Assembly: GCA_937902565.1 (NCBI GenBank)
Contig: CALFMX010000254.1
Span: 1-10,716, forward strand
Source: an uncultured Spirochaetales bacterium
Lineage (GTDB): Bacteria; Spirochaetota; Spirochaetia; Sphaerochaetales; Sphaerochaetaceae
DNA length: 10,716 nt
Direction of reading: 5' to 3'
Shown: piece after piece, positions 1-5,784 of the stretch
Layout: the number at the start of each line of letters is the position of its first letter
How positions within the stretch are numbered: the stretch's first letter is position 1
Program-made: the position numbers and the translations under genes
Notes under the pieces: generated by a model
What the model was told of the DNA's origin: nothing
The model's input: the letters and a program-made list of their open reading frames with translations, nothing else
The model's database searches: none

Positions 1-650
1 TTCTTCCACACCTTGAGGCGCTGGCTTGGCGTGAGGGCCGAGTGGAGGATTGCCACGGCATTGCCGAACCGGGCGCTGACCATGCGCGAGAGCTGGTGGG
101 TCAGCGTAATCTCCGGCACGAGGTAGATGACCGACCGCCCCTCCTTGATGACCGCCTCGGCGGCCCGCAGGTACACCTCGCTCTTGCCGCTGCCGGTGAC
201 CCCATAGAGGTAGTACATCATCGAGCGGCCCGCGTTGATCTCATCGATGGCCCCCTGCTGTTCAGCGCTGAGGGTCTCGATCGGCTCGAAGCTCACCTGG
301 TCGGCAAAATCGAGGGCGGCCACCTTGCTCTCCGCCCGCCCGGTCGGGATCATCAGCGAGAGGGCCTGGCCATGGCTGCAGAGGTAGAAGGAGGCCATCC
401 ACTCGGCAAGGGCGATGGTGCCTTCACCGTAGACGGCAACCTTGTCAATGACCCGCTCGATCTCCTTGATGGCAAAATCACCGCTCACCTCATCGGTGAG
501 TGCAATGACAAATCCGGTCATCTTGCGCTGCCCGAAGGGGACGCTCACCCGCTTGCCGACAGCGACCGTCTCCATCAGCTTCTCGGGGATGGCGTAGGTG
601 AAAGGTCCTGGGAGGGGGAGGTCGAAGAGCAGCTGGGCGTAGTGGGGCAT
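1..650 (-). CDS. priA: Primosomal protein N' (replication restart helicase PriA), N-terminal part
   Basis: PriA is a 3'-to-5' DNA helicase that recognises stalled forks and reloads the replisome. The gene runs off the left edge, so only the first 216 residues are seen. It begins MPHYAQLLFD, and residues 1-104 resemble the 3'-DNA-binding domain. The helicase core starts near residue 120, with Walker A GVTGSGKSE at 150-158, the YLVPEITLTHQ motif near 176-186 and LHSALTPSQR near 202-211. Known PriA proteins carry a winged-helix domain between these parts, but here only about 20 residues separate them. The ATG lies 5 bp after the udg stop and has only a weak ribosome binding site, so translation is probably coupled to udg. 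It is the last visible gene of the minus-strand operon. The motifs make the identity secure; the zinc-binding and C-terminal parts lie outside the window. Confidence 0.95.
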   Translation of the reverse strand, partial: MPHYAQLLFDLPLPGPFTYAIPEKLMETVAVGKRVSVPFGQRKMTGFVIALTDEVSGDFAIKEIERVIDKVAVYGEGTIALAEWMASFYLCSHGQALSLMIPTGRAESKVAALDFADQVSFEPIETLSAEQQGAIDEINAGRSMMYYLYGVTGSGKSEVYLRAAEAVIKEGRSVIYLVPEITLTHQLSRMVSARFGNAVAILHSALTPSQRLKVWK

Positions 651-655
651 CGCGA

Positions 656-1399
656 TCACCGACCGAGCTCGATGCCGAGGTATGCGGCCACGCGCTTGAG
701 ATCCTCCCACACCGGGCGCCGCAGCTCTGCAGTGTTGCGCAGCACCGCTGCCGGGTGGTAGGTCACGACCACAGGAATGCCCTGCCAGCGGTGGTAGCGT
801 CCCCGCAGCGCACCCACCCCCTGTTCGGTGTTCAGGAGTGTCTGGGCGGCGGTCCGTCCCAAGAGGAGGATCAACTGGGGTTTGACGAGCTGGATCTGGC
901 GCAGCAGATAGGGCATGCACGCCTCCCGCTCATCGGTTTGCGGATCGCGGTTGTTCGGTGGGCGGCACTTGACGATGTTGGCGATGTACACCCCCTGCAT
1001 GCGGTCAAGGTGGATCGACTTGAGCCAGCTCTCCAGGTACTCGCCCGCCTTGCCGACAAAGGGGCGCCCGCTCTTGTCCTCCTCATAGCCGGGCCCCTCG
1101 CCGATGACCATCACCCGGGCGGGGGCCGACCCCTCGCCAAAGACCGTCATGGTTCTCCCCTCACAGAGACGACATTTGCTGCAGGAGGCGACCATCGCCT
1201 CCAGGACGCGGAGGTTCGCCCCATCGATGGAGTCGAGGTCAAGCGGTGGGGGGGCGAGAACATCGAGGATGGTGGAGAGGTCCCACTCCTCCTTGGTATA
1301 GGGCTTGCCGGCGATCACCGCCTCGGCCTCCCCGATGAGATCAAGATAGGTCTCGATGCTAGCCGAGAGTGCTTCACGCCTCCCCTTCTGGTCACTCAT
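656..1399 (-). CDS. Uracil-DNA glycosylase, family 4 (iron-sulfur type)
   Basis: This enzyme removes uracil from DNA as the first step of base excision repair. The 247-residue protein shows the family 4 pattern: GEGPGYEED followed by RPFVGKAG at about 100-118 (active-site and uracil pocket), and HPAAVLRN at 215-222 with catalytic-loop His215. Four cysteines, C73 and C76 plus C145 (in KCRPPNNR) and C161, have the family's 4Fe-4S ligand spacing; C79 is extra. An N-terminal stretch of about 70 residues precedes the catalytic domain, longer than in minimal homologues, so the product resembles spirochaete or phage-polymerase-associated family 4 forms. A longer open frame extends upstream to 1531 but only as a shadow of truA. 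The ATG at 1399 was chosen because GGAGG at 1406-1410 lies 6 bases before it; an ATG directly upstream (1402) would leave only 3. The start overlaps the truA stop by 8 bp. Confidence 0.93.
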   Translation of the reverse strand: MSDQKGRREALSASIETYLDLIGEAEAVIAGKPYTKEEWDLSTILDVLAPPPLDLDSIDGANLRVLEAMVASCSKCRLCEGRTMTVFGEGSAPARVMVIGEGPGYEEDKSGRPFVGKAGEYLESWLKSIHLDRMQGVYIANIVKCRPPNNRDPQTDEREACMPYLLRQIQLVKPQLILLLGRTAAQTLLNTEQGVGALRGRYHRWQGIPVVVTYHPAAVLRNTAELRRPVWEDLKRVAAYLGIELGR

Positions 1400-2237
1400 C
1401 ATTGTCCTCCTCAAACCACGCATACTCACCCTCATCATAGCTGATGCGGTAGAGGTAGAGCCCCGACGCGCTGGCGGTGCGCCCGGCCCCACGTCGGTCC
1501 TTTGCTGCCAGACGGGCTGCAAACTCCTCACCGCTGATCCCCTGGTAGGCGAACTCCATCATCGAACCGACGAGGGAGCGGACCATCTTGTAGAGGAAGG
1601 CGTTGCCGGTGATGGTGTAGGTGAGCAGCTCCCCGCCCCATCGGTCGCGTTCAAGGCGCCAGTATGACTCATAGATGTCGCGGAACTTGCTCGGGCAGAG
1701 GTCCCCGCTTGCCGTGAAGGTGGTGAAGTCGTGGGTTCCCGCGACCGCGGATGCATAGGATTGCAGCAGATCCAGGGGAGGGAACTCCTTGACGGTGGCC
1801 ACCAGCTCCCCGTCAAACCCGGTCACATCGCCGTGGCGTTTGTAGTAGTAGCGGTAGGTCCGTGCCATCGTGGTGAAACGGGCATGGAAGGAGCCGTCGA
1901 CCTCACTACTCTCCAGGATCCGGATGTCCGGCGGCAGATGCCGGTTGAGGGCGATGGCGAGCTTGTCGGCCTTGATGCGTGGATTGGCAATATCCATGTG
2001 GCACACCTGGGCCAGGGCGTGTACGCCGCTGTCGGTACGGCCACTGCCCACCACCTCGACCTCCTCCCCGAGGAGGGCAAGGACCGCCTCCTCGACCACC
2101 TGTGCCACAGCGGTGGCGTTCTGCTGCCGCTGCCACCCGCTGTAGTGGCCCCCGTGGTAGGAGATGGTCATCCGGATGCGCCTCAGCCCTGCTTCAAGCG
2201 GCAGGAGGTCAGGCCTTCTCCAATCACTGCGGGCCAT
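1392..2237 (-). CDS. truA: tRNA pseudouridine synthase A (positions 38-40)
   Basis: TruA converts uridines 38-40 of the tRNA anticodon stem to pseudouridine. The 281-residue product has the TruA start motif ISYHGGHYSGWQRQ (25-38), the catalytic loop GSGRTDSGVHA with nucleophile Asp69, and the conserved FHARF, ARTYRY and FLYKMVRSLVG segments. The start at 2237 is set by GGAGG five bases upstream. It adds about 20 residues (MARSDWRRPD...) before the usual beginning at RRIRMTISYHG; an internal ATG at the MTISY methionine is a weaker alternative. The open frame extends back to 2513, but that part is out-of-frame acpS and is rejected. The start overlaps the acpS stop by 14 bp and the end overlaps udg by 8 bp, which suggests translational coupling within the operon. 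Family and function are clear. Confidence 0.95.
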   Translation of the reverse strand: MARSDWRRPDLLPLEAGLRRIRMTISYHGGHYSGWQRQQNATAVAQVVEEAVLALLGEEVEVVGSGRTDSGVHALAQVCHMDIANPRIKADKLAIALNRHLPPDIRILESSEVDGSFHARFTTMARTYRYYYKRHGDVTGFDGELVATVKEFPPLDLLQSYASAVAGTHDFTTFTASGDLCPSKFRDIYESYWRLERDRWGGELLTYTITGNAFLYKMVRSLVGSMMEFAYQGISGEEFAARLAAKDRRGAGRTASASGLYLYRISYDEGEYAWFEEDNDE

Positions 2238-2604
2238 GGGTTCCTCCAACGAGCAGGACCACGGCCACCGCGACCGGATCATCATGGGAGATCGAAAGTT
2301 CAATCTGGGCACTGCCCACCAGGGCCTTGGCCCTCCCTTCGAGGACAAAGGCGGGCTTGCCGCTCTCGGTACGCTCCACCAGAACGCTCTTCGGGACGAG
2401 GGCCGCAACCCCGCAGCCGAGGGCCTTGCCCAACGCCTCCTTGGCGGCAAAGCGGCCGGCGAGGTACTCTGCGGCCGCCTCGCTGCCCATCCCGTCGGCA
2501 TAGGCAAGCTCATCGGGGTGGAAGATACGCCTCCTCACCCCCTCTGACAGTGCTTTGATCCGGGCGATATTCACCACGTCGATGCCAAGGCCCACACCCA
2601 TCAC
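2224..2604 (-). CDS. acpS: Holo-[acyl-carrier-protein] synthase (4'-phosphopantetheinyl transferase)
   Basis: AcpS moves the 4'-phosphopantetheine arm from coenzyme A to a serine of acyl carrier protein, which activates it for fatty acid and phospholipid synthesis. The 126-residue size fits the family. Conserved marks are GLGIDVVNIARI (Mg-binding Asp9), AGRFAAKEALGKALG (Glu56, the second metal ligand), SGKPAF and the SISHDD segment. The start is ambiguous: a GTG at 2604 is followed at once by an ATG at 2601. The GTG forms a 4-base GTGA overlap with the stop of the YbbR gene and lies about 7 bases after an AGGTG-like site, so it is given here; the ATG would remove one residue. The C-terminal tail VVLLVGGTHGPQ overlaps the truA ribosome binding site. 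Context with glpK (glycerol 3-phosphate) suggests a membrane-lipid theme, but this is inference. Confidence 0.94.
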   Translation of the reverse strand: MMGVGLGIDVVNIARIKALSEGVRRRIFHPDELAYADGMGSEAAAEYLAGRFAAKEALGKALGCGVAALVPKSVLVERTESGKPAFVLEGRAKALVGSAQIELSISHDDPVAVAVVLLVGGTHGPQ

Positions 2605-3005
2605 TGGCCATCACCTGACTTGAAGAGGATGCGGTATTGGCTTGGCTGCGCCAACAGCGTGATCTGGGCATTGTCGAAGACCCGTTCGTTGTAGACCAGG
2701 ACGATGTTCCGTGTCGCGATGCCGACTTCGCGCACATCGGAGAAGTCGATGGTTGCCGTGATGGCATTGAGGTCGACGAGGTAGATGATATTCTCATTTC
2801 CCTTGATCTGCACTTCGATCTTCTGGGGCACGAGGCTCTCTGCCACCAGATCATCGGGCAGCGTCACGGCAAGGGGAATCGTCACCACGCGGGTATCGAG
2901 GGTGGAGTATTGGATGAATGCGTAGATGAGCACGGCAAAGACGAGGCTCAATACCTTGGCGGGCCAATTGAAGAGCAGGTTCTGCAGGTGCTTATTCGTT
3001 CTCAT
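2601..3005 (-). CDS. cdaR: YbbR-domain membrane protein, short CdaR-like partner of CdaA
   Basis: In Firmicutes, CdaR (YbbR) is a membrane protein with several extracytoplasmic YbbR domains that binds CdaA and tunes its activity. This 134-residue version has a short basic N-terminus (MRTNKHLQ), a single transmembrane helix at about 14-32 (WPAKVLSLVFAVLIYAFIQ) and one YbbR domain filling residues about 38-130, with the typical TIPLAVTLPDDLV opening and a repeated beta pattern. It is therefore much shorter than four-domain CdaR. It sits directly after cdaA, overlapping its end by 14 bp, with GAGGAGG six bases before the ATG at 3005; this decides that start over one five codons upstream. The pairing with cdaA supports a regulatory role. 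Whether a one-domain form still regulates the cyclase is unknown. The symbol is given by analogy. Confidence 0.85.
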   Translation of the reverse strand: MRTNKHLQNLLFNWPAKVLSLVFAVLIYAFIQYSTLDTRVVTIPLAVTLPDDLVAESLVPQKIEVQIKGNENIIYLVDLNAITATIDFSDVREVGIATRNIVLVYNERVFDNAQITLLAQPSQYRILFKSGDGQ

Positions 3006-3813
3006 CGCTGGCCTCCTCATCCGTTAGGTCCTCACCGGTGATGTCATGGTAGTTGAAGAGCGCCAGGAGCATCCGTTTGGTGGTCGGGACATCCAGGTCA
3101 TAGAAGAGGTTGGCGTTGTACGTCAGGCTGATGGCCCCGGTCTCCTCGCTGACGATGAGGACCACCGCATCACTCTCCTCGGCCAGGCCCAGGGCGGCGC
3201 GGTGACGGGTGCCGAAGTTTCGTTTGATATCGGTCTGGTCGCTGAGCGGCAGGTAGCAGCCCGCCGCAATGATCTTGCCCCCCTGGATGATCATGGCACC
3301 GTCGTGGAGCGGGGTATCATGGTCGAAGACGGTAAGGATCAGGCTGGTGGAGAGGTCGGCGTTGAGCCGGGTGCCGCTGTCGATGATCGTCTTGATCCCC
3401 AAGCGGCGGGGGAAGACGATCAGGGCTCCACGACGCTTGTTGACCAGGACGGTACAGGCGTTGAGGATCGAGTCGATCTGGTCGCTGCTGGTCGCTTGTG
3501 CCCCGATCCTGAAGAGACGCCCCCGCGATCCCAGCGTCTGGGTGAACGAGCGTCTCAGTTCAGGTTGGTAGACGATACAGATGAGGATTGTCGCCGGCAC
3601 CGAGATCCGCCTGAAAAACCAGAGCAGGACCTCGAGCTTGAAGATGGAGGAGAGGGCGTAGGCAACGAAGAGGGCCACCAGCACCTTGATGATCTGCTGC
3701 GCCCTGGTCTGGGCTATGGCCACATAGAAGCGGTAGAAGACCCACGCCAGGACACCCACCTGCACGGTGGGCCTGACAAACCAGAAGAGCGACTGTAACC
3801 TATCCACGCCCAT
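2992..3813 (-). CDS. cdaA: Diadenylate cyclase CdaA (c-di-AMP synthase)
   Basis: CdaA joins two ATP molecules into cyclic di-AMP, a second messenger that controls potassium and osmolyte transport and cell wall balance in many bacteria. The 273-residue protein has the CdaA layout: three transmembrane helices at about 12-31, 41-58 and 62-83, then the cytoplasmic DAC domain from about residue 100. Catalytic motifs are intact: DGA at 171-173 (HDTPLHDGAMII) and RHR at 203-205 (FGTRHRAALG). An acidic tail (EDLTDEEASDENE) ends the protein. The ATG at 3813 has AGGAG five bases upstream; a GTG two codons earlier is too close to that site. It follows glpK by 8 bp and overlaps ybbR by 14 bp. In Firmicutes cdaA is normally followed by cdaR and glmM, but here acpS and truA come next. 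Confidence 0.95.
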   Translation of the reverse strand: MGVDRLQSLFWFVRPTVQVGVLAWVFYRFYVAIAQTRAQQIIKVLVALFVAYALSSIFKLEVLLWFFRRISVPATILICIVYQPELRRSFTQTLGSRGRLFRIGAQATSSDQIDSILNACTVLVNKRRGALIVFPRRLGIKTIIDSGTRLNADLSTSLILTVFDHDTPLHDGAMIIQGGKIIAAGCYLPLSDQTDIKRNFGTRHRAALGLAEESDAVVLIVSEETGAISLTYNANLFYDLDVPTTKRMLLALFNYHDITGEDLTDEEASDENE

Positions 3814-3821
3814 CACCACTC

Positions 3822-5327
3822 CTACTTATCACCCTGCACCCAGTCCAGGGTGCGGTTCACGGCCTTCTTCCAGAAGCAGATCTTTTCATTGCGCTCATCC
3901 GCTCCCATCGTGGCCTCCCAGCGCCGCTCCTCCTTCCACTGGGAAGCGAGCACATCAAGGCTCTCCCACACCCCTACCGAGAGGCCGGCGGCATAGGCTG
4001 CCCCCAGGGCCGTGGTCTCAACGACCAGCGGTCGGATGACCGGGATGCCGAGCAGATCCGCCTGGAAGGCCATGAGCGGAGCACTGTTGGTCAGCCCCCC
4101 ATCGACCTTCAGCTCACTGAGGGTGACGTTGCCATCACGCTCAATGCCGCAGAAGATATCCCACGCCTGGAAGGCGGTGGCTTCCAGGATTGCCCGACAG
4201 ATGTGGGCGCGGGTCGCGTAGCCGGTAAGGCCTGCGATGACGCCGCGTGCATCACTGCGCCAATAGGGGGCGAAGAGCCCGCTGAAAGCCGGCACGATGT
4301 ACACGCCCCCGCAGTCTGGCACACTCTCGGCGAGCCTGTCCAGCTCCTGCGCACTCTCGACCAGCTTGAGGTTGTCTCGCGCCCACTGGACCAGTGAGCC
4401 GGCCACGGCGACCGACCCCTCGAGGGCATAGACCGGCTTGCTGCCCGCCACCTGGTAGGCCACGGTCGTCAACAGGCCCTCCTTGCTGAGCTTCGCCTCC
4501 TCCCCCGTATTCACCAAGAGGAAACAGCCGGTACCATAGGTGGATTTTGCCATCCCGGCAGAGAAGCACGCCTGGCCGAAGAGGGCGGCCTGCTGGTCTC
4601 CGAGGATGCCCGCCACAGGGACCTGGGAGGAGAGGGGGCCATCCTCACAGGTGTGGGCGTAGACCTCCCCTGTGGAGGGGACGATGGTCGGAAGGGCCTG
4701 GACCGGGATGTTGAAGAGGCTGAGCAACTCCTGGTCCCACTCGAGGGTATTGATATCCATCAAGAAGTAGCGTGATGCATTGGAGACATCGGTGACCACC
4801 GCCTTCCTGCCGCTGAGATTGTAGACCAGCCAGGTGTCGATGGTCCCGAAGACCACCTCGCCGCGCTCGGCCTCCTCCCGCAGGCCCTCGACGTTATCGA
4901 GGAGCCAGGCAATCTTGCTTGCTGAGAAGTAGGGGCTGAGGATCAGGCCGCTTCGTTTCTCCAAAAAGGATGCATCACTCGTCTTTTTGAGTTCATTGAT
5001 CAAGTCGGAACCGCGCAGATCCTGCCAGACGATGGCGTTGTGTCGCACGCGACCGCTCTTGCGGTCAAAGGCAACGATGGTCTCACGCTGGTTGGTGATT
5101 CCTATCCCCTTGATGTCACTGCCGGAGAGGGAGGCCTTTTTCAGCGCCTCCGTGATGCAGAGCTCACACATCTGCCAGATCTCGACGGGGTCGTGCTCGA
5201 CCCATCCCGGCTTGGGGTAGATCTGCCGATGCTCGGCTTGATGGCTGCTGACGATTGCACCGTCCTGGTCAAAAATAATGAATCTGCTGCTGGTTGTTCC
5301 CTGGTCCAAAGCTCCGATATAGTTCAC
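3822..5327 (-). CDS. glpK: Glycerol kinase
   Basis: GlpK phosphorylates glycerol with ATP to give sn-glycerol 3-phosphate, which feeds glycolysis or phospholipid synthesis. At 501 residues it has full family length. Visible motifs are the phosphate-binding ALDQGTTSSR (6-15), the glycerol-contacting NQRE with R81 and E82, W101 in VWQDLRG, Tyr133 in SPYFSASKI, the catalytic D244-Q245 in GILGDQQAALFG, TYGTGCFLL near 263-271 and the C-terminal KVDGGLTNSAPLMAFQADLL signature. The start is GTG at 5327 with AGGAGG five bases upstream, so initiation should be efficient despite the codon. It is the first gene of the operon, with a promoter about 20 bases upstream. No glpF (facilitator) or glpD (dehydrogenase) is beside it, which is unusual. 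A related FGGY sugar kinase is possible in principle, but the glycerol-binding residues argue for GlpK. Confidence 0.96.
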   Translation of the reverse strand: MNYIGALDQGTTSSRFIIFDQDGAIVSSHQAEHRQIYPKPGWVEHDPVEIWQMCELCITEALKKASLSGSDIKGIGITNQRETIVAFDRKSGRVRHNAIVWQDLRGSDLINELKKTSDASFLEKRSGLILSPYFSASKIAWLLDNVEGLREEAERGEVVFGTIDTWLVYNLSGRKAVVTDVSNASRYFLMDINTLEWDQELLSLFNIPVQALPTIVPSTGEVYAHTCEDGPLSSQVPVAGILGDQQAALFGQACFSAGMAKSTYGTGCFLLVNTGEEAKLSKEGLLTTVAYQVAGSKPVYALEGSVAVAGSLVQWARDNLKLVESAQELDRLAESVPDCGGVYIVPAFSGLFAPYWRSDARGVIAGLTGYATRAHICRAILEATAFQAWDIFCGIERDGNVTLSELKVDGGLTNSAPLMAFQADLLGIPVIRPLVVETTALGAAYAAGLSVGVWESLDVLASQWKEERRWEATMGADERNEKICFWKKAVNRTLDWVQGDK

Positions 5328-5331
5328 TGTG

Positions 5332-5375
5332 CCCTCCTATTGAGCCAGTATAACTTCTTGCCCCCCTTTTTGAAA
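5332..5375 (-). promoter_or_regulatory. Predicted glpK operon promoter and ribosome binding site
   Basis: On the minus strand a TATACT -10 box lies at 5352-5347. At a 17-bp spacing upstream is TTTCAA (5375-5370), a weak -35. Transcription would begin near 5340, immediately before the Shine-Dalgarno AGGAGGG at 5338-5332, which gives a leader of only about 13 bases before the GTG. The spacer contains a G6 run next to an A5 run. The -10 assignment is good by sequence; the -35 is uncertain. Confidence 0.5.
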
Positions 5376-5389
5376 GGCAAAAAACCCCT

Positions 5390-5404
5390 CTACCCACTGG
5401 GAAG
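5390..5404. promoter_or_regulatory. Inverted repeat in the glpK/DRTGG control region, possible operator
   Basis: CTACCCACTGGGAAG is an interrupted palindrome centred on 5397 with six of seven arm positions matched. Its centre is about 37 bp before the predicted start of the DRTGG transcript, where a -35 box should be but where no consensus -35 is found. This placement would suit an activator or repressor binding site. It is short and could be chance; no known regulator consensus was recognised. Confidence 0.25.
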
Positions 5405-5418
5405 GATAGTCAATTCTA

Positions 5419-5434
5419 TGGTATACTGCCCCCA
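5419..5434 (+). promoter_or_regulatory. Extended -10 promoter of the DRTGG gene, predicted leaderless
   Basis: TGGTATACT (5419-5427) is an extended -10 element: TGn followed directly by TATACT. Counting about seven bases from the -10 puts the transcription start at about 5434, the A of the gene's ATG. No Shine-Dalgarno sequence precedes the ATG, and a good -35 is missing, as often seen with extended -10 promoters. Confidence 0.5.
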
Positions 5435-5778
5435 TGAAGCTTAAAGACATTCTCAGCTGTGTCAATGCAAAGCTCGTCTGTGGAGAGGAGCACCTGGAGG
5501 ATGACATCAAGCGCGGCTTTGCCAGCGACCTGATGAGTGACGTCCTCACGATCCTTGAGGATGACATCATCCTGATCACCGGGCTCTCCAATGTCCAGGC
5601 GATCAGGACCGCTGAGATGAGCGACATCAAGAATATTCTCCTGACACGCAACAAGAAGCCGAGTCCGGCGATGATCGAGATGGCGAATGACTTCTCCATC
5701 TCCCTCTCCTACACCTCCTACTCCCTCTTCAGGGTAAGCGGCCTGCTCTACCACGCAGGCCTCAAGCCAGTCTACTGA
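5434..5778 (+). CDS. Stand-alone DRTGG-domain protein
   Basis: This 114-residue soluble protein looks like a single DRTGG domain (Pfam PF07085 type). The opening MKLKDILSCVNAKLVCGEE, the central SDLMSDVLTILEDDIILITG, the NILLTRNKKPSPAMIEMA strand-helix and the closing SLSYTSYSLFRVSGLLYHAG follow the family pattern, though the DRTGG signature itself is not preserved. The domain occurs with CBS domains in some inorganic pyrophosphatases that bind AMP or diadenosine polyphosphates, and alone beside hydrogenase or anti-sigma genes in clostridia; its biochemical role is not settled. No signal peptide or membrane segment is seen. The start is fixed: the upstream frame reaches a TAG at 5407 with no ATG, GTG or TTG between. 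It is transcribed divergently from the glpK-cdaA operon and convergently with the protease gene. A nucleotide-sensing role is inference only. Confidence 0.75.
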   Translation: MKLKDILSCVNAKLVCGEEHLEDDIKRGFASDLMSDVLTILEDDIILITGLSNVQAIRTAEMSDIKNILLTRNKKPSPAMIEMANDFSISLSYTSYSLFRVSGLLYHAGLKPVY

Positions 5779-5784
5779 TCACCC

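Noticed and set aside
42..761. A 239-codon open frame on the plus strand opposite priA and udg
   Set aside because: The opposite strand carries PriA helicase motifs in the correct frame; this translation has no recognisable pattern.
1400..1531. N-terminal extension of the glycosylase gene up to 1531
   Set aside because: The extra 44 residues are an out-of-frame reading of truA with Arg/Ser/Pro-rich composition; a good ribosome binding site supports the start at 1399.
2238..2513. N-terminal extension of truA up to 2513
   Set aside because: It is an Arg/Pro/Ser-rich shadow of acpS in another frame, while GGAGG directly supports the start at 2237.
3046..3798. A 250-codon open frame on the plus strand opposite cdaA
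   Set aside because: It is antisense to the clear DAC domain (DGA and RHR motifs) and has a low-complexity, Gly/Asp/Glu-rich shadow composition.
5363..5378. Small stem CCTTT-TTG-AAAGG in the glpK upstream region
   Set aside because: Five base pairs of mixed strength within homopolymer runs are easily expected by chance, and the element would not be in the predicted transcripts as a terminator.
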